Below are positions 1-8,100 of a stretch of DNA of 64,000 nt, piece by piece. Positions within the stretch are counted from its first letter, which is position 1. Each line of letters opens with the position of its first letter. Position numbers and translations under genes: made by a program. The notes beneath the pieces are model-generated. The model saw only the letters and a list, made by a program, of their open reading frames with translations. It was not told where the DNA came from and made no database searches. This DNA is from Clostridiales bacterium (GTDB lineage Bacteria > Bacillota > Clostridia > Christensenellales > Aristaeellaceae): assembly GCA_004556155.1 (NCBI GenBank), contig SFIM01000006.1, positions 27,122-91,121 on the forward strand, in the 5' to 3' direction.

Positions 1-19
1 CAAAAATTCGCGCGGCGGA

Positions 20-48
20 TTGACTTGCGCGGCTTTTTTCTATATCAT
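20..48 (+). promoter_or_regulatory. Sigma-A-type promoter for NAD kinase
   Basis: TTGACT at 20-25 and TATCAT at 43-48 are separated by 17 bases, so transcription would begin near 55, about 40 bases before the NAD kinase ATG. Read from sequence only. Confidence 0.6.
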
Positions 49-96
49 GAATGCAGCGCGCCGCGTGCGCGCACCCTATGGATATCGAGGCGCTGT

Positions 97-900
97 ATGA
101 AGTTTTTGCTGTATCCCAATCGTTCTAATCCTGCCGCGCTGGCGCTGTGCGAGCGCGCCGGGCATTTTTTGCGTCAAAATGGGCACACGGTGCTGCTGGC
201 TGCGGGGGCCGAGGGCGCGGACATGCTGCTGGTGTTCGGCGGCGACGGCACGCTGCTGCGCGCCGTGCACGAGCTGCACGCGGCCTGCCCGGTATGGTGC
301 GTCAACTGCGGGCACCTGGGGTATCTGACGGATTGCGAGCTTGCCCAGGCGGAGGCGGTGCTGCCCCGGCTGCTGGCTGGCGATTATCACCTGGAAAAGC
401 GCATGCTGATGCACGGCGCGCTCAACGATCAGCCGGAGTTTACCGCGCTGAACGAGATGGTGCTGCACCGCGGGGCCTATCAGCACGCGCTATATCTGTA
501 TTTATATGTAAACGATCAGCTGGCCATGCGTCTGCATGGGGATGGGCTGATCGTCAGCACGCCCACCGGATCGACGGCGTACAACCTGTCGGCGGGCGGG
601 CCGGTGCTGATGCCCGAGGCGCGGCTGCTGGCCGTTACGCCCATTTGCGCGCACGCGCCCTCCGGCGTGCCGATGGTGGTGTCAGCGCAGGATACGGTGC
701 GCGTGCAGTGGCTACCCGCCTACGACGCGGAGGAGCCGGACATGCCCTACCTGGTGGTGGACGGCCTGCGCCGTGAGCCGCTGCGCCCGCGCGACAGCGT
801 GACGCTGCACTGCGGCACGCAGAGCGTTTTGCTGGTGCGCACGGGCGACGAGACCTTCTGCCAGCGCCTGCAGGGCAAGCTGCGCATGAGCGGGGAGTAA
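97..900 (+). CDS. nadK: NAD kinase
   Basis: ATP- or polyphosphate-dependent phosphorylation of NAD to NADP, in the cytoplasm. The 267-residue product has the family's GGDGTLL motif, where the Asp is catalytic. It also has NCGHLGYLTD, an LNE(M)VLHR segment, and the C-terminal GLIVSTPTGSTAY plus SAGGP block that binds NAD. Length is normal for the family. I chose the ATG at 97 because MKFLLYPN matches the usual first beta strand. An upstream in-frame start at 25 lies inside the promoter. The gene is monocistronic: its promoter lies just upstream and a hairpin terminator follows at 1062-1086. It supplies NADPH and has no functional link to its neighbours. Confidence 0.95.
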   Translation: MKFLLYPNRSNPAALALCERAGHFLRQNGHTVLLAAGAEGADMLLVFGGDGTLLRAVHELHAACPVWCVNCGHLGYLTDCELAQAEAVLPRLLAGDYHLEKRMLMHGALNDQPEFTALNEMVLHRGAYQHALYLYLYVNDQLAMRLHGDGLIVSTPTGSTAYNLSAGGPVLMPEARLLAVTPICAHAPSGVPMVVSAQDTVRVQWLPAYDAEEPDMPYLVVDGLRREPLRPRDSVTLHCGTQSVLLVRTGDETFCQRLQGKLRMSGE

Positions 901-988
901 GGGACGGGGAACGTTGCTTTCTTCCGTCATAGCGCCGCCGCAGGCGGCTGAGGGCGCACTGCCGCCCGAAAAACGCGCAACGATAAAA

Positions 989-1040
989 GCCTTCTCCCAA
1001 ACGGGAGAAGGTGTCGAGCGCATAGCGAGACGGATGAGGG
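989..1040 (+). repeat. Extragenic palindromic repeat element
   Basis: A perfect 9-bp hairpin (990-998 with 1003-1011, loop AAAC) is followed by a GC-rich tail ending in GACGGATGAGGG. No T-tract follows, so it is not a simple terminator. From memory, closely similar hairpin-plus-tail units recur between genes in many Clostridia genomes. Only one copy is visible in this window. Confidence 0.55.
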
Positions 1041-1061
1041 AAAACGGAATATTTTATGCAG

Positions 1062-1086
1062 GCTTCTTTTAATGAAGAAGCTTTTT
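1062..1086 (+). terminator. Rho-independent terminator after NAD kinase
   Basis: A 7-bp stem GCTTCTT/AAGAAGC (1062-1068 with 1075-1081), a 6-base loop and five T follow. It is close to the converging glycosyltransferase stop at 1104. Confidence 0.7.
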
Positions 1087-1103
1087 ATAATGAACGCTCC
1101 AGC

Positions 1104-2204
1104 TCATTCTTCGGCGCCGCATCCCGCCTTTTCCTCCATCAGCCGCACGTTTTCGGCAATACGCGCATCCTGCGGGGCCAGGCGCAGCGCTTCGCGGGCG
1201 GCCTGCGCGGCGCGGGGATACTGCTCCAACTGGTAGCAGGCGATGGACAAAAAATCCCACGGCAGCGCGCCGAAGGATTCCGGCTCGGTCATATAGGTGC
1301 GCGGGCGGTCGGCAATCTGCAGCGCCCGCTCGCAGGCATAGGCCACGCCGGGCCAGTTCTGCCTGGCATAATACATGCGCGCCAGATCCAGCCAGGGTTC
1401 GCGCAGATGCGGCGCTTCGCCCGCCGCGCGCAGCAGATAGCATTCCTGCTCGTAGGCGTTGCCGCGTGCGCCATAGGCACGGGCGATATAGCGCATGGAC
1501 GCGCAGCGCTCATCCCGCCAGGTGGCCGAGGGCAGGGCCAGATGCCGCTTGAGGGTGGCGATGCAATCATTCCACCGCTGATGGAACAGGTACTCCCGTC
1601 CCAGATAGTGCAGGCTGCGGTCATCCTGCGGCGCTTCCTGCACAGCCAGCTCCAATAGCGGCAGATACTGCGCGCGGGATTTCTGCGCGTCCGGATGATG
1701 CTCCAGCCGCATGTCCTGGCACAGCGCGCGCTGCGCTTCGCCGCCGCCCGTATAGTGCAGCACCTCATGCACGGGATGAATCCATTCAAAGCCCTGCCGC
1801 GCGTGCATCTTATCGGCATAAAAGAAGGTGCCTTCGCTGCCGTCCGCATTGAATGACCACACATAGGGATAGCGCAGCTGCTGCGCGCCCTCCGCCCAGG
1901 CGGATTCCACCTGCTCGCGCCAGCCTGGGGTAAAGTATTCGTCCAGATCGGTGCAAACGCAGATATCCGCATCCGCGGGCACCAGCTCCAGGGAGCGGTT
2001 GCGCGCCGTGTCAAAGCGCCAGGGCGTGATTTCCTCGCAGGTCACCTGCGCGCCCAATTCCGTCAATGCCTCCGGCGTGCCGTCCGTGGAGCCGGTATCC
2101 AGCACATAAACGCCGTCCGCCTCGCGCATGGATTGCATCCACCGCGCGGCGAAAGCACGCTCATTTTTGCAGATGGCGTATACATACACCCGATAATTGC
2201 CCAT
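1104..2204 (-). CDS. Family 2 glycosyltransferase with TPR-like C-terminus
   Basis: Predicted cytoplasmic glycosyltransferase of 366 residues. The N-terminal GT-A domain has the nucleotide-sugar signature DTGSTDGT near residues 36-43 and a metal-binding DLDEY around residue 86. From about residue 210 the sequence is helical and TPR-like, with repeated aromatic/Ala/Leu patterns. This layout matches the GT2 plus TPR group that includes SunS-like peptide glycosyltransferases and cell-surface glycan enzymes. The acceptor cannot be read from sequence, and no peptide or polysaccharide cluster is adjacent. The ATG at 2204 is preceded by AGAGGGGGG. An upstream extension runs into the divergent promoter region and is unlikely to be translated. 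Confidence 0.8.
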   Translation of the reverse strand: MGNYRVYVYAICKNERAFAARWMQSMREADGVYVLDTGSTDGTPEALTELGAQVTCEEITPWRFDTARNRSLELVPADADICVCTDLDEYFTPGWREQVESAWAEGAQQLRYPYVWSFNADGSEGTFFYADKMHARQGFEWIHPVHEVLHYTGGGEAQRALCQDMRLEHHPDAQKSRAQYLPLLELAVQEAPQDDRSLHYLGREYLFHQRWNDCIATLKRHLALPSATWRDERCASMRYIARAYGARGNAYEQECYLLRAAGEAPHLREPWLDLARMYYARQNWPGVAYACERALQIADRPRTYMTEPESFGALPWDFLSIACYQLEQYPRAAQAAREALRLAPQDARIAENVRLMEEKAGCGAEE

Positions 2205-2355
2205 AAAAATCCCCCCTCTTTCGATGTTATGCGGAAAAAGAAGGGGATGTGATGAACGGAAACGCTGCTTTTTGCCCAGTACAATGAACCAATTGCGCCG
2301 CATGAAACGTCCTATAAAGAGAATTATTTGTCCATGCGATATGTTGGAGGGAAAA

Positions 2356-3492
2356 ATGAAAAGGTATCTGCTTTGGATTATGCTGGTATGCCTGCTGCCG
2401 CCTGGCGGCGCCGGGGCGGAGGTGCAGCGGTATGCAATCCGCGATCTGCCTGCGGTCACTTCGCCGCGATGGGAACAAACCTATACGGCTTACGGCAGGA
2501 CGATTCAGGTGAGCGAGGAGGTTCAAATTCCCCGCGTGGATAGCGCGCCGGTGCTTACGGTGCGCGCCGCGCCGCCCGTGGCGGATACGATCGCGCAGGA
2601 ATTGACCGCCTTCTGCGAAAAATCTATGCGGGAGGATCGCGTCCATTCCTACAGCTTTGCCTCCACAGCCTATGTGACGGCCTACGACCACGCAACCCCG
2701 CCCATGTGGGGCAAGACGCGGCAGGCCGATGTTTATAGTCAGGTGGAAATGGGCTGGGATGCGCATCTGCTGGCGGATTATCAGCTGGGCGCGGCCTATG
2801 CGGACAATAACCCGCTGCTTCTGGGCGAGGCGGCGGATATTGCCCAAGCGCAGATTACGGCGCTGTTTCCAGGCGATGCGCTGTATCTGATGAACGCAGC
2901 CGTGTTCGACCGTACCTTTTACAAGGCGACCGGAAAGCCGATCAGCGAGAAGGGATACTATCACCTGGAATTCCATCAGGTTTTCCACGGCATTCCCTAT
3001 ATGGGAAGCGTGCATAGCGCGTTTAGCGTCAAGGCGGTTGGCAATGAGGATTACTGGCTGGAAAAACGGGGCTGCGCCTCGGCGGATGTTTTCGACGCGG
3101 ATGCGTTTTTGCTGGCGTGCTGGTTCTATCAGGAAACCGGCGTGCTGCAATCGGATATCCCGCTGCTGCCCTTTGACAGCGTAAAGGGCAAGGTAGAGGC
3201 GCTGATTTATGCCGGGTATGTGCGCGCGGTGGATCGGGTGGCGCTGGGATATGTGCAGTTTGATACAGAAAACAGGCAGGAGCAATTGCTGCTGCCTGCC
3301 TGGGTGGTGTGGTGCGAATACCAGCAGGATGGCCCGCAGGCAGAGCGCAGCGGTCCCTTCTATACGGATGGCTGGCTGGAGGACGAGCCCTATTACCGAC
3401 CCATCATCATCAATGCGCAGAGCGGGGAAATCATCGATCCGGAGAATAACGCGAATGGTCGCTGTATGGCCCCGGAGATTGAAGCGTGGTAA
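2356..3492 (+). CDS. Exported protein of unknown function
   Basis: A 378-residue product. It starts at the ATG at 2356, 6 bases after TTGGAGGG. Residues 1-22 form a classic signal peptide (Lys-Arg, hydrophobic core, cleavage likely after AGA). There is no lipobox Cys, so release or loose wall association is more likely than lipid anchoring. The mature part is acidic, rich in Tyr and Trp, and shows no motif I recognise. A C-terminal stretch with repeated Pro-Ile and INAQSGEI resembles the end of exported Clostridia proteins related to the PepSY/YycH style, but this is weak. It is transcribed divergently from the glycosyltransferase. Confidence 0.7.
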   Translation: MKRYLLWIMLVCLLPPGGAGAEVQRYAIRDLPAVTSPRWEQTYTAYGRTIQVSEEVQIPRVDSAPVLTVRAAPPVADTIAQELTAFCEKSMREDRVHSYSFASTAYVTAYDHATPPMWGKTRQADVYSQVEMGWDAHLLADYQLGAAYADNNPLLLGEAADIAQAQITALFPGDALYLMNAAVFDRTFYKATGKPISEKGYYHLEFHQVFHGIPYMGSVHSAFSVKAVGNEDYWLEKRGCASADVFDADAFLLACWFYQETGVLQSDIPLLPFDSVKGKVEALIYAGYVRAVDRVALGYVQFDTENRQEQLLLPAWVVWCEYQQDGPQAERSGPFYTDGWLEDEPYYRPIIINAQSGEIIDPENNANGRCMAPEIEAW

Positions 3493-3533
3493 GAAAACAA
3501 GGCTGAGCGCTGCAAAACCACGCAGCCTTCTTT

Positions 3534-3562
3534 GATTCTTTCTTGGGCTCCAAGAAAGAATC
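3534..3562. repeat. Perfect 13-bp inverted repeat
   Basis: GATTCTTTCTTGG (3534-3546) pairs perfectly with 3550-3562 around a 3-base loop. It lies between the convergent ends of the exported-protein gene and the ABC-2 permease. No T-tract of note follows on either strand. It could stop transcription in both directions or be a dispersed palindromic element. A weaker stem AAGGCTG/CAGCCTT lies just upstream (about 3500-3529). Confidence 0.6.
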
Positions 3563-3582
3563 GTTCCCCCATCGTCTCCCCC

Positions 3583-4320
3583 TCACCGCTGCTTCATCTG
3601 CCGGGTGAAGCACCAGGCGGCAACGGCCAGAATCCCCACAGCATAGGCAAGCACGATGGCCAAATGCCCCCACACAGCGCCGCCGTTCAGCGCGGCGCGG
3701 CAGGCTTCCACAGCATGATAGAAGGGCAGGGCACGGGCGACGCTGCCAAAGGCATCGCCCAGCAGTGAAATATCAAACCAGATGCCGCTGAGCCAGGCAG
3801 TCAGGTTGGTCAGCAGCGCGCCGCATGCGCCGCCTACCTGCTTGTCGTTGAGCACCGTGCCGCATAGCAGCCCGATAGCGATGAACAGCAGCGAGCAGAC
3901 CAGCCCGGCCAGCAGCGCGGGCACAAGCGCCCAACAGATGGGCAGCCCCAGCAGAAGCGCCACGGCGTATACCGCCGCGCCCTGCATCAGTGCCAGCGGC
4001 AGCAGGGGCAGCAGGTATCCCAGCAGAAAGCTCAGCCCCGTCACGGGCGCGGCATACAGGCGCATCAGGAAGGAGGTGCTGCGGTCGCGGGCAATCAGCA
4101 GCGCGCCGAACAGCGACAGGAAGGACTGCCCAAACACCACAATGCCCGGCGCAAGCTGCTCAATGCGGAACATATCCACCGGAATGTGGGATTGAATCAG
4201 CGATAGCAACAGCAGGATCAGGATGGGGAACGCCAGCCCGAAAAACAGCGTCAGCAGGTCGCGCAGCATTTCCTTCAGCGTGCGCTGCGCCAGCACGGCG
4301 GCTTTGCGAAATTGCTTCAT
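3583..4320 (-). CDS. ABC-2 type transporter permease
   Basis: A 245-residue inner-membrane permease, predicted to have six membrane spans. It starts with a basic segment and a first span near residues 22-45. A Gly/Leu-rich C-terminal half ends in a basic tail (RQMKQR). It matches ABC-2 exporters (drug, lipid or bacteriocin export). Its ATG overlaps the ATPase stop by 4 bases (4317-4320), so the two are translationally coupled. An AbrB-type regulator is the first gene of this operon. The substrate is unknown. Confidence 0.85.
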   Translation of the reverse strand: MKQFRKAAVLAQRTLKEMLRDLLTLFFGLAFPILILLLLSLIQSHIPVDMFRIEQLAPGIVVFGQSFLSLFGALLIARDRSTSFLMRLYAAPVTGLSFLLGYLLPLLPLALMQGAAVYAVALLLGLPICWALVPALLAGLVCSLLFIAIGLLCGTVLNDKQVGGACGALLTNLTAWLSGIWFDISLLGDAFGSVARALPFYHAVEACRAALNGGAVWGHLAIVLAYAVGILAVAAWCFTRQMKQR

Positions 4321-5051
4321 TTGGCAGCGTCCCCCTCTCCGGCCAGGGCGATAAAGGCGTTTTCAAAGCTGCTTTCACCGGTCTTTTCAATCAGCTCCTG
4401 CGCCGTGCCCAGGGCGATCAGATGGCCGTGGGACATGATCCCAATGCGGTCGCTGAGCGCTTCGGCCTCCTCCAGATAATGCGTGGTCAGCACCAGCGCG
4501 GTATGCCCGCGCAGGCTGCGGATCACGCTCCACAGCTCGCGCCGGGTCAGCACGTCCAGTCCCAGCGTCGGCTCATCCAGAAACAGCACCCTGGGGCTGC
4601 TCACCAGCGCCATGGCGATGGAAAGACGGCGCATCCAGCCGCCCGAAAGCGTCTTGGCGCGCTGATTTGCCACCTCATTCAGCCGCAGGCGATCCATCAT
4701 TTCATGGGTAAGCGCGCGGCACTCGGCGGCGCTATGACCGTATACGCCGGCCATCAGCTCCAGATTTTCGCGCACGGTTAGATTGCCGGCAACGGCGGTT
4801 TCCTGCGGGGATACGGCGATCATGGATTTGACCTGCGCCGCCTGATGCACGATATCCTGCCCCAGCACCTGCGCGCTGCCAGACGTGGGTGCGCACAGGC
4901 AGCAGAGCATGCGAATCAGCGTGGTTTTGCCCGCGCCGTTTACGCCCAGCAGCGAAAAGAACTCGCCCTCGTGCACCGTAAGGCTGACGTTATCCACCGC
5001 CTTGCGCTGGCCGAAGGAGCGCGATAGCGAGTTGGTTACAATTGCTTCCAT
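4317..5051 (-). CDS. ABC transporter ATP-binding protein (ABC-2 exporter)
   Basis: A 244-residue ATPase with Walker A GVNGAGKTT, Q-loop around SPQETAV, signature LSGGWMRR (a variant of LSGGQ with Trp at the fifth position), Walker B VLFLDEPTLGLD, and H-loop TTHYLEEAE. The C-terminus fits DrrA/CcmA-like export ATPases. It pairs with the downstream permease and is separated by 3 bases from the upstream AbrB-type gene, so all three form one operon. Substrate not inferable. Confidence 0.9.
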   Translation of the reverse strand: MEAIVTNSLSRSFGQRKAVDNVSLTVHEGEFFSLLGVNGAGKTTLIRMLCCLCAPTSGSAQVLGQDIVHQAAQVKSMIAVSPQETAVAGNLTVRENLELMAGVYGHSAAECRALTHEMMDRLRLNEVANQRAKTLSGGWMRRLSIAMALVSSPRVLFLDEPTLGLDVLTRRELWSVIRSLRGHTALVLTTHYLEEAEALSDRIGIMSHGHLIALGTAQELIEKTGESSFENAFIALAGEGDAAK

Positions 5052-5054
5052 TGG

Positions 5055-5273
5055 TTATTCCTCCGACTCGCCGCGCATGGCCTTCAAAATATCGGTGGCA
5101 AACTGTTGCAGCTGGCTGGCTTTGACCAGCGCGATGCCTTGCTGCTCATCGCCCAGCACCAGCAACTGATCGCCAGGATGCAGGTCAAAGATGTCGCGCG
5201 CCTTCTTGGGGATGACGATCTGCCCCTTCTCCCCAATGCGCACCATTCCAAATAGATGCTTGCCGTCCGGCAT
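5055..5273 (-). CDS. AbrB/SpoVT-type DNA-binding regulator
   Basis: A 72-residue protein with a swapped-hairpin AbrB domain: VRIGEKGQIVIPKKARD, then GDQLLVLGDE, near residues 10-45. Such proteins bind DNA as dimers or tetramers, and many act as transition-state regulators or antitoxins. Here it is the first gene of an operon with the ABC-2 exporter, so it probably controls that operon. I chose ATG 5273 because GGAGG lies 7 bases upstream. The in-frame TTG at 5288 lies too far upstream of that site. No toxin gene is adjacent, so an antitoxin role is unlikely. Confidence 0.85.
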   Translation of the reverse strand: MPDGKHLFGMVRIGEKGQIVIPKKARDIFDLHPGDQLLVLGDEQQGIALVKASQLQQFATDILKAMRGESEE

Positions 5274-5309
5274 GGCTGATTCCTCCAAGCATACAAATTG
5301 TAAAAGTAA

Positions 5310-5326
5310 GAAAAGTTATACTTTTC
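5310..5326. promoter_or_regulatory. Palindrome upstream of the AbrB-type gene
   Basis: GAAAAGT-TAT-ACTTTTC is a perfect 7+7 bp palindrome about 40 bases upstream of the AbrB-type ATG. It is AT-rich, as AbrB-family sites often are, so it may be the autoregulatory operator. Function is inferred from position only. Confidence 0.4.
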
Positions 5327-5443
5327 GTACATATGATACGCCGCAACTGCCCTTCTGTCAAGAGGACGGGATAAATAATCTTTTCGGCTTTCTTAATTTG
5401 TGTTACAATTTCCTTAACAGTACAATATATAGATTTCCAATAC

Positions 5444-5472
5444 TTGAATTTGTGATGAAACGATGATACAAT
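5444..5472 (+). promoter_or_regulatory. Promoter for the 5506 gene
   Basis: TTGAAT (5444-5449) and TACAAT (5467-5472) have 17-base spacing. It lies 33 bases before the start codon and precedes a good AAGAGGGGG ribosome site. Confidence 0.65.
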
Positions 5473-5505
5473 ACACTATATTTAGGAAAGAGGGGGCGGC
5501 CTGCC

Positions 5506-5988
5506 ATGGGTTCTTTGGCGTATATCGCGCTGGTGCTGGCGCTGGCCGTCGGAATCTATCTATTGATCCGCTATCAGCGCGAGCGCCAGAAGGAACTGTA
5601 CCGCATGGAAGCGCTGCGCGACAGCCGCCTCTATAAGGACATTTACCCGCTCATCCTGCGCGCCGCCGCGCGCGATCTGGATCAGGTGCGCATCGAGCGC
5701 GACCGCATCACCTTCACCCTGGTCTGCCCGCCCGGCACGCTGGGCGTGTTTGAGCTGTGCCAGTGCGGGCACCGGCAGATGAGCCGCACGCGCACCCGCG
5801 TATTGGCCGAGGTCATCGCCGAGGATATCGAGATCCTGCGCGACCGGGGCAAGTACGGGCTGTCCCGCTACCGCATCACCCGCGCGAACGGCAGCGTGGA
5901 TTACGGCTATGTATACACCATTCGCACCCCCTATAAGGATGCAGTTATGGAGGCGCGCCGCAGGATTTCCATGCGGATCGGAATATGA
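5506..5988 (+). CDS. Membrane-anchored protein of unknown function
   Basis: A 160-residue protein. Residues 3-23 form one N-terminal membrane span, followed by a basic, Arg-rich region (RYQRERQKELYR). The rest is a soluble alpha/beta domain with many Arg and Asp residues and a Cys pair (FELCQCGH). The topology suggests the soluble domain stays in the cytoplasm. I do not recognise the family. Its stop overlaps the next gene's ATG (ATGA), so it is coupled to the EamA transporter. Confidence 0.75.
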   Translation: MGSLAYIALVLALAVGIYLLIRYQRERQKELYRMEALRDSRLYKDIYPLILRAAARDLDQVRIERDRITFTLVCPPGTLGVFELCQCGHRQMSRTRTRVLAEVIAEDIEILRDRGKYGLSRYRITRANGSVDYGYVYTIRTPYKDAVMEARRRISMRIGI

Positions 5989-6857
5989 ACGAAGCAAGGC
6001 AGCCAAAGCCAAACGGAGCAGCCGCGCTCCTTACCTTCGCGGCCGGATTATCATGGAGCTTCACGGGCATGTTTACCAAACTTGTCGGGTGGAACTCCTT
6101 TACGCTTGCGGGCGTGCGCGCCATCTTCGCGCTGCTGGTGCTGGGGCTGGCGCGGGGCAGCTTTCGCGTCCGTCCCAACCGGGGCATGTGGCTCAGCGCA
6201 GTGGGCGTTACGATGACATCCCTGCTGTTTATGTCCGCGGCGCGCCTGACCACCGCGGCCAACGCCATCGTGCTGCAATACACGGCCTCCATCTTCGTGA
6301 TCCTGTATATGCTGCTCTTCAAAAAGCAGCGGCCGCTCAAATCCGAGCTCGTCGCGGCGTTTTTTGTCATGCTGGGCGTGTGCCTGTGCTTTGCCGGCGG
6401 CCTGGAGGGCGGGCGGCTGCTGGGCAACATCCTGGGCCTGTGCAGCGGCGTTACCTTTGCGATGATGTTCCTTGCCAACCGCTATTCGGGCAACGACCCG
6501 CTGGACAACGTGTACTTTGGCACGCTGGCCGGCGTGCCCTTTGCGCTGTCGGCCTGCTTTGATCCGCATTTTTCGCTGTCCCTGCCGCAGCTGGGCTGCG
6601 GCGTGGGGCTGGGTGTGGGGCTGGGACTGGGCTACCTGTTTCTGGCGCTGGGCGCGCGGCGCGGCATATCTCCCGTGGCCTCGTGCATCATCAGCAATGT
6701 GGAGCCGGTGCTCAATCCTATCTGGGTGTTTCTGGCCGTGGGCGAAAACCCCGGCGTATACAGCATTGCCGGGGCGGCGATCGTGCTGCTGGCGGTAACG
6801 CTGCAAAGCCTGTACGAAATACGCCGCGCCGCGCGGGCTAAGCCCGAAAAACAATAG
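5985..6857 (+). CDS. EamA/DMT-family transporter
   Basis: A 290-residue polytopic membrane protein with about ten predicted spans and an internal duplication typical of the drug/metabolite transporter superfamily (two EamA domains). The first repeat has SWSFTGMFTKLVGW. The second has a run of Gly in GVGLGVGLGLGYLFLALGA and the usual SNVEPVLNPIWVFLAVGE block. It probably exports or imports a small metabolite; the substrate is not readable. It is coupled to the upstream gene by a 4-base overlap and followed by a separate asnA promoter. Confidence 0.88.
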   Translation: MNEARQPKPNGAAALLTFAAGLSWSFTGMFTKLVGWNSFTLAGVRAIFALLVLGLARGSFRVRPNRGMWLSAVGVTMTSLLFMSAARLTTAANAIVLQYTASIFVILYMLLFKKQRPLKSELVAAFFVMLGVCLCFAGGLEGGRLLGNILGLCSGVTFAMMFLANRYSGNDPLDNVYFGTLAGVPFALSACFDPHFSLSLPQLGCGVGLGVGLGLGYLFLALGARRGISPVASCIISNVEPVLNPIWVFLAVGENPGVYSIAGAAIVLLAVTLQSLYEIRRAARAKPEKQ

Positions 6858-6873
6858 AAAAGCAACCTTTTGA

Positions 6874-6902
6874 TTGACATCCCCGGCTTTTGCGGGTATC
6901 CT
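6874..6902 (+). promoter_or_regulatory. Promoter for asnA
   Basis: Consensus TTGACA (6874-6879), 17-base spacer, TATCCT (6897-6902). The leader to the ATG at 6932 is only about 25 bases, which leaves no room for a T-box or other long riboregulator. Confidence 0.75.
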
Positions 6903-6931
6903 TGAAGAATCATCTGACGGGAGGCCGACGC

Positions 6932-7939
6932 ATGAGCCGTGTTGTCGTATCCGAGGGCTACCGCTCGGTATTGTCGCTGTACGATACCCAGGAAGCCATC
7001 GCGCTGATTAAAAAAACCTTTGAAAAATCCCTGAGCAACGCGCTGAACCTCAAGCGCGTATCCGCTCCGCTGTTTGTGGAGGGCGCCAGCGGCCTCAACG
7101 ACGATCTGAACGGCGTAGAGCGCCCGGTCAGCTTTACGCTGCGCGAAACCGGCGCGCAGGCGCAGGTGGTGCATTCGCTGGCCAAGTGGAAGCGCCTGGC
7201 GCTGCACGATTACGGCTTCCCGATGGGCGAGGGGCTGTATACCGATATGAACGCTATCCGGCGGGATGAAGAACTGGATAATCTGCACTCGGTCTATGTC
7301 GATCAGTGGGACTGGGAGAAGATCATCTCCGAGCAGGACCGCACGCTGGATACCCTAAAAGATGCGATGCGCCGCATTGTTACGGCGGTGTGCTGCACGC
7401 TGGATTTTCTTAAATGGAAGTATCCGCAGCTGCCGGTGGAGCTTTGCCGCGACGTTAGCTTTGTCACCACGCAGGAGCTGGAGGATATGTATCCGGATCT
7501 AACGCCCAAGCAGCGCGAAAACGCTTACCTGCGGGAGCACCGCACGGCGGGCATCCTGCAAATCGGCGGCAAGCTGCGCTCAGGCAAGCCGCATGATGGC
7601 CGCGCGCCGGACTATGACGACTGGGCGCTCAACGGCGATATCATGTTCTACAACGACGTGCTGGGCTGCGCGTTTGAGCTGTCCAGCATGGGCGTGCGCG
7701 TATCGCCCGAATCCCTGCGCGCGCAGCTGGCGGAGGCAGGCTGCCCCGAGCGCGCCGAACTGCCCTTCCACCGGATGCTGCTGTCGGGCGAGCTGCCCTT
7801 CACCATGGGCGGCGGCATCGGCCAGAGCCGCATGTGCATGCTGCTGCTGGCCAAGGAGCACATCGGCGAGGTGCAATCCTCCCTGTGGGACGCCGAAACG
7901 CGCCGCGTGTGCCGCGATGCGGGCATTGTGCTGCTGTGA
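6932..7939 (+). CDS. asnA: Aspartate-ammonia ligase (asparagine synthetase A)
   Basis: ATP-dependent amidation of aspartate by ammonia to asparagine, cytoplasmic. The 335-residue length matches AsnA (about 330). Diagnostic segments include PLFVEGASGLNDDLNG, the VHSLAKWKR block, LYTDMNAIRRDE, SVYVDQWDWE, and the C-terminal GGGIGQSRMCMLLL. It belongs to the class II tRNA-synthetase fold. The start at 6932 has GGGAGG 7 bases upstream. The TTG-initiated extension is within the promoter. It stands alone, with its own promoter and terminator. An AsnS gene lies 47 kb away in this window, so asparagine is made here by the ammonia-dependent route and charged directly. Confidence 0.97.
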   Translation: MSRVVVSEGYRSVLSLYDTQEAIALIKKTFEKSLSNALNLKRVSAPLFVEGASGLNDDLNGVERPVSFTLRETGAQAQVVHSLAKWKRLALHDYGFPMGEGLYTDMNAIRRDEELDNLHSVYVDQWDWEKIISEQDRTLDTLKDAMRRIVTAVCCTLDFLKWKYPQLPVELCRDVSFVTTQELEDMYPDLTPKQRENAYLREHRTAGILQIGGKLRSGKPHDGRAPDYDDWALNGDIMFYNDVLGCAFELSSMGVRVSPESLRAQLAEAGCPERAELPFHRMLLSGELPFTMGGGIGQSRMCMLLLAKEHIGEVQSSLWDAETRRVCRDAGIVLL

Positions 7940-7997
7940 GGAAAACAAAGGCAAAAAGCCGGAAGGCTCTAAAAAAGATCTGAAGCAGATAAAAAAG

Positions 7998-8035
7998 TTG
8001 CCTGGTTAGGAGCAAGCTCCACCAGGCAATTTTTT
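7998..8035. terminator. Bidirectional terminator between asnA and miaA
   Basis: Stem TTGCCTGGT/ACCAGGCAA (7998-8006 with 8021-8029) stacks on an inner stem GGAGC/GCTCC. A T6 tract follows and an A6 tract precedes (7991-7996). It can terminate asnA on the plus strand and the miaA operon on the minus strand. Confidence 0.9.
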
Positions 8036-8100
8036 CATTGCTTTTCAAATAGGTTGGAAAATGCGAAAACGCTCATGGCTCCCCTTGCGTATTTATCCTA

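Noticed and set aside
6903..6931. A T-box leader before asnA
   Set aside because: The leader is only about 25 bases, too short. asnS likewise has just 48 bases to the gene ahead.
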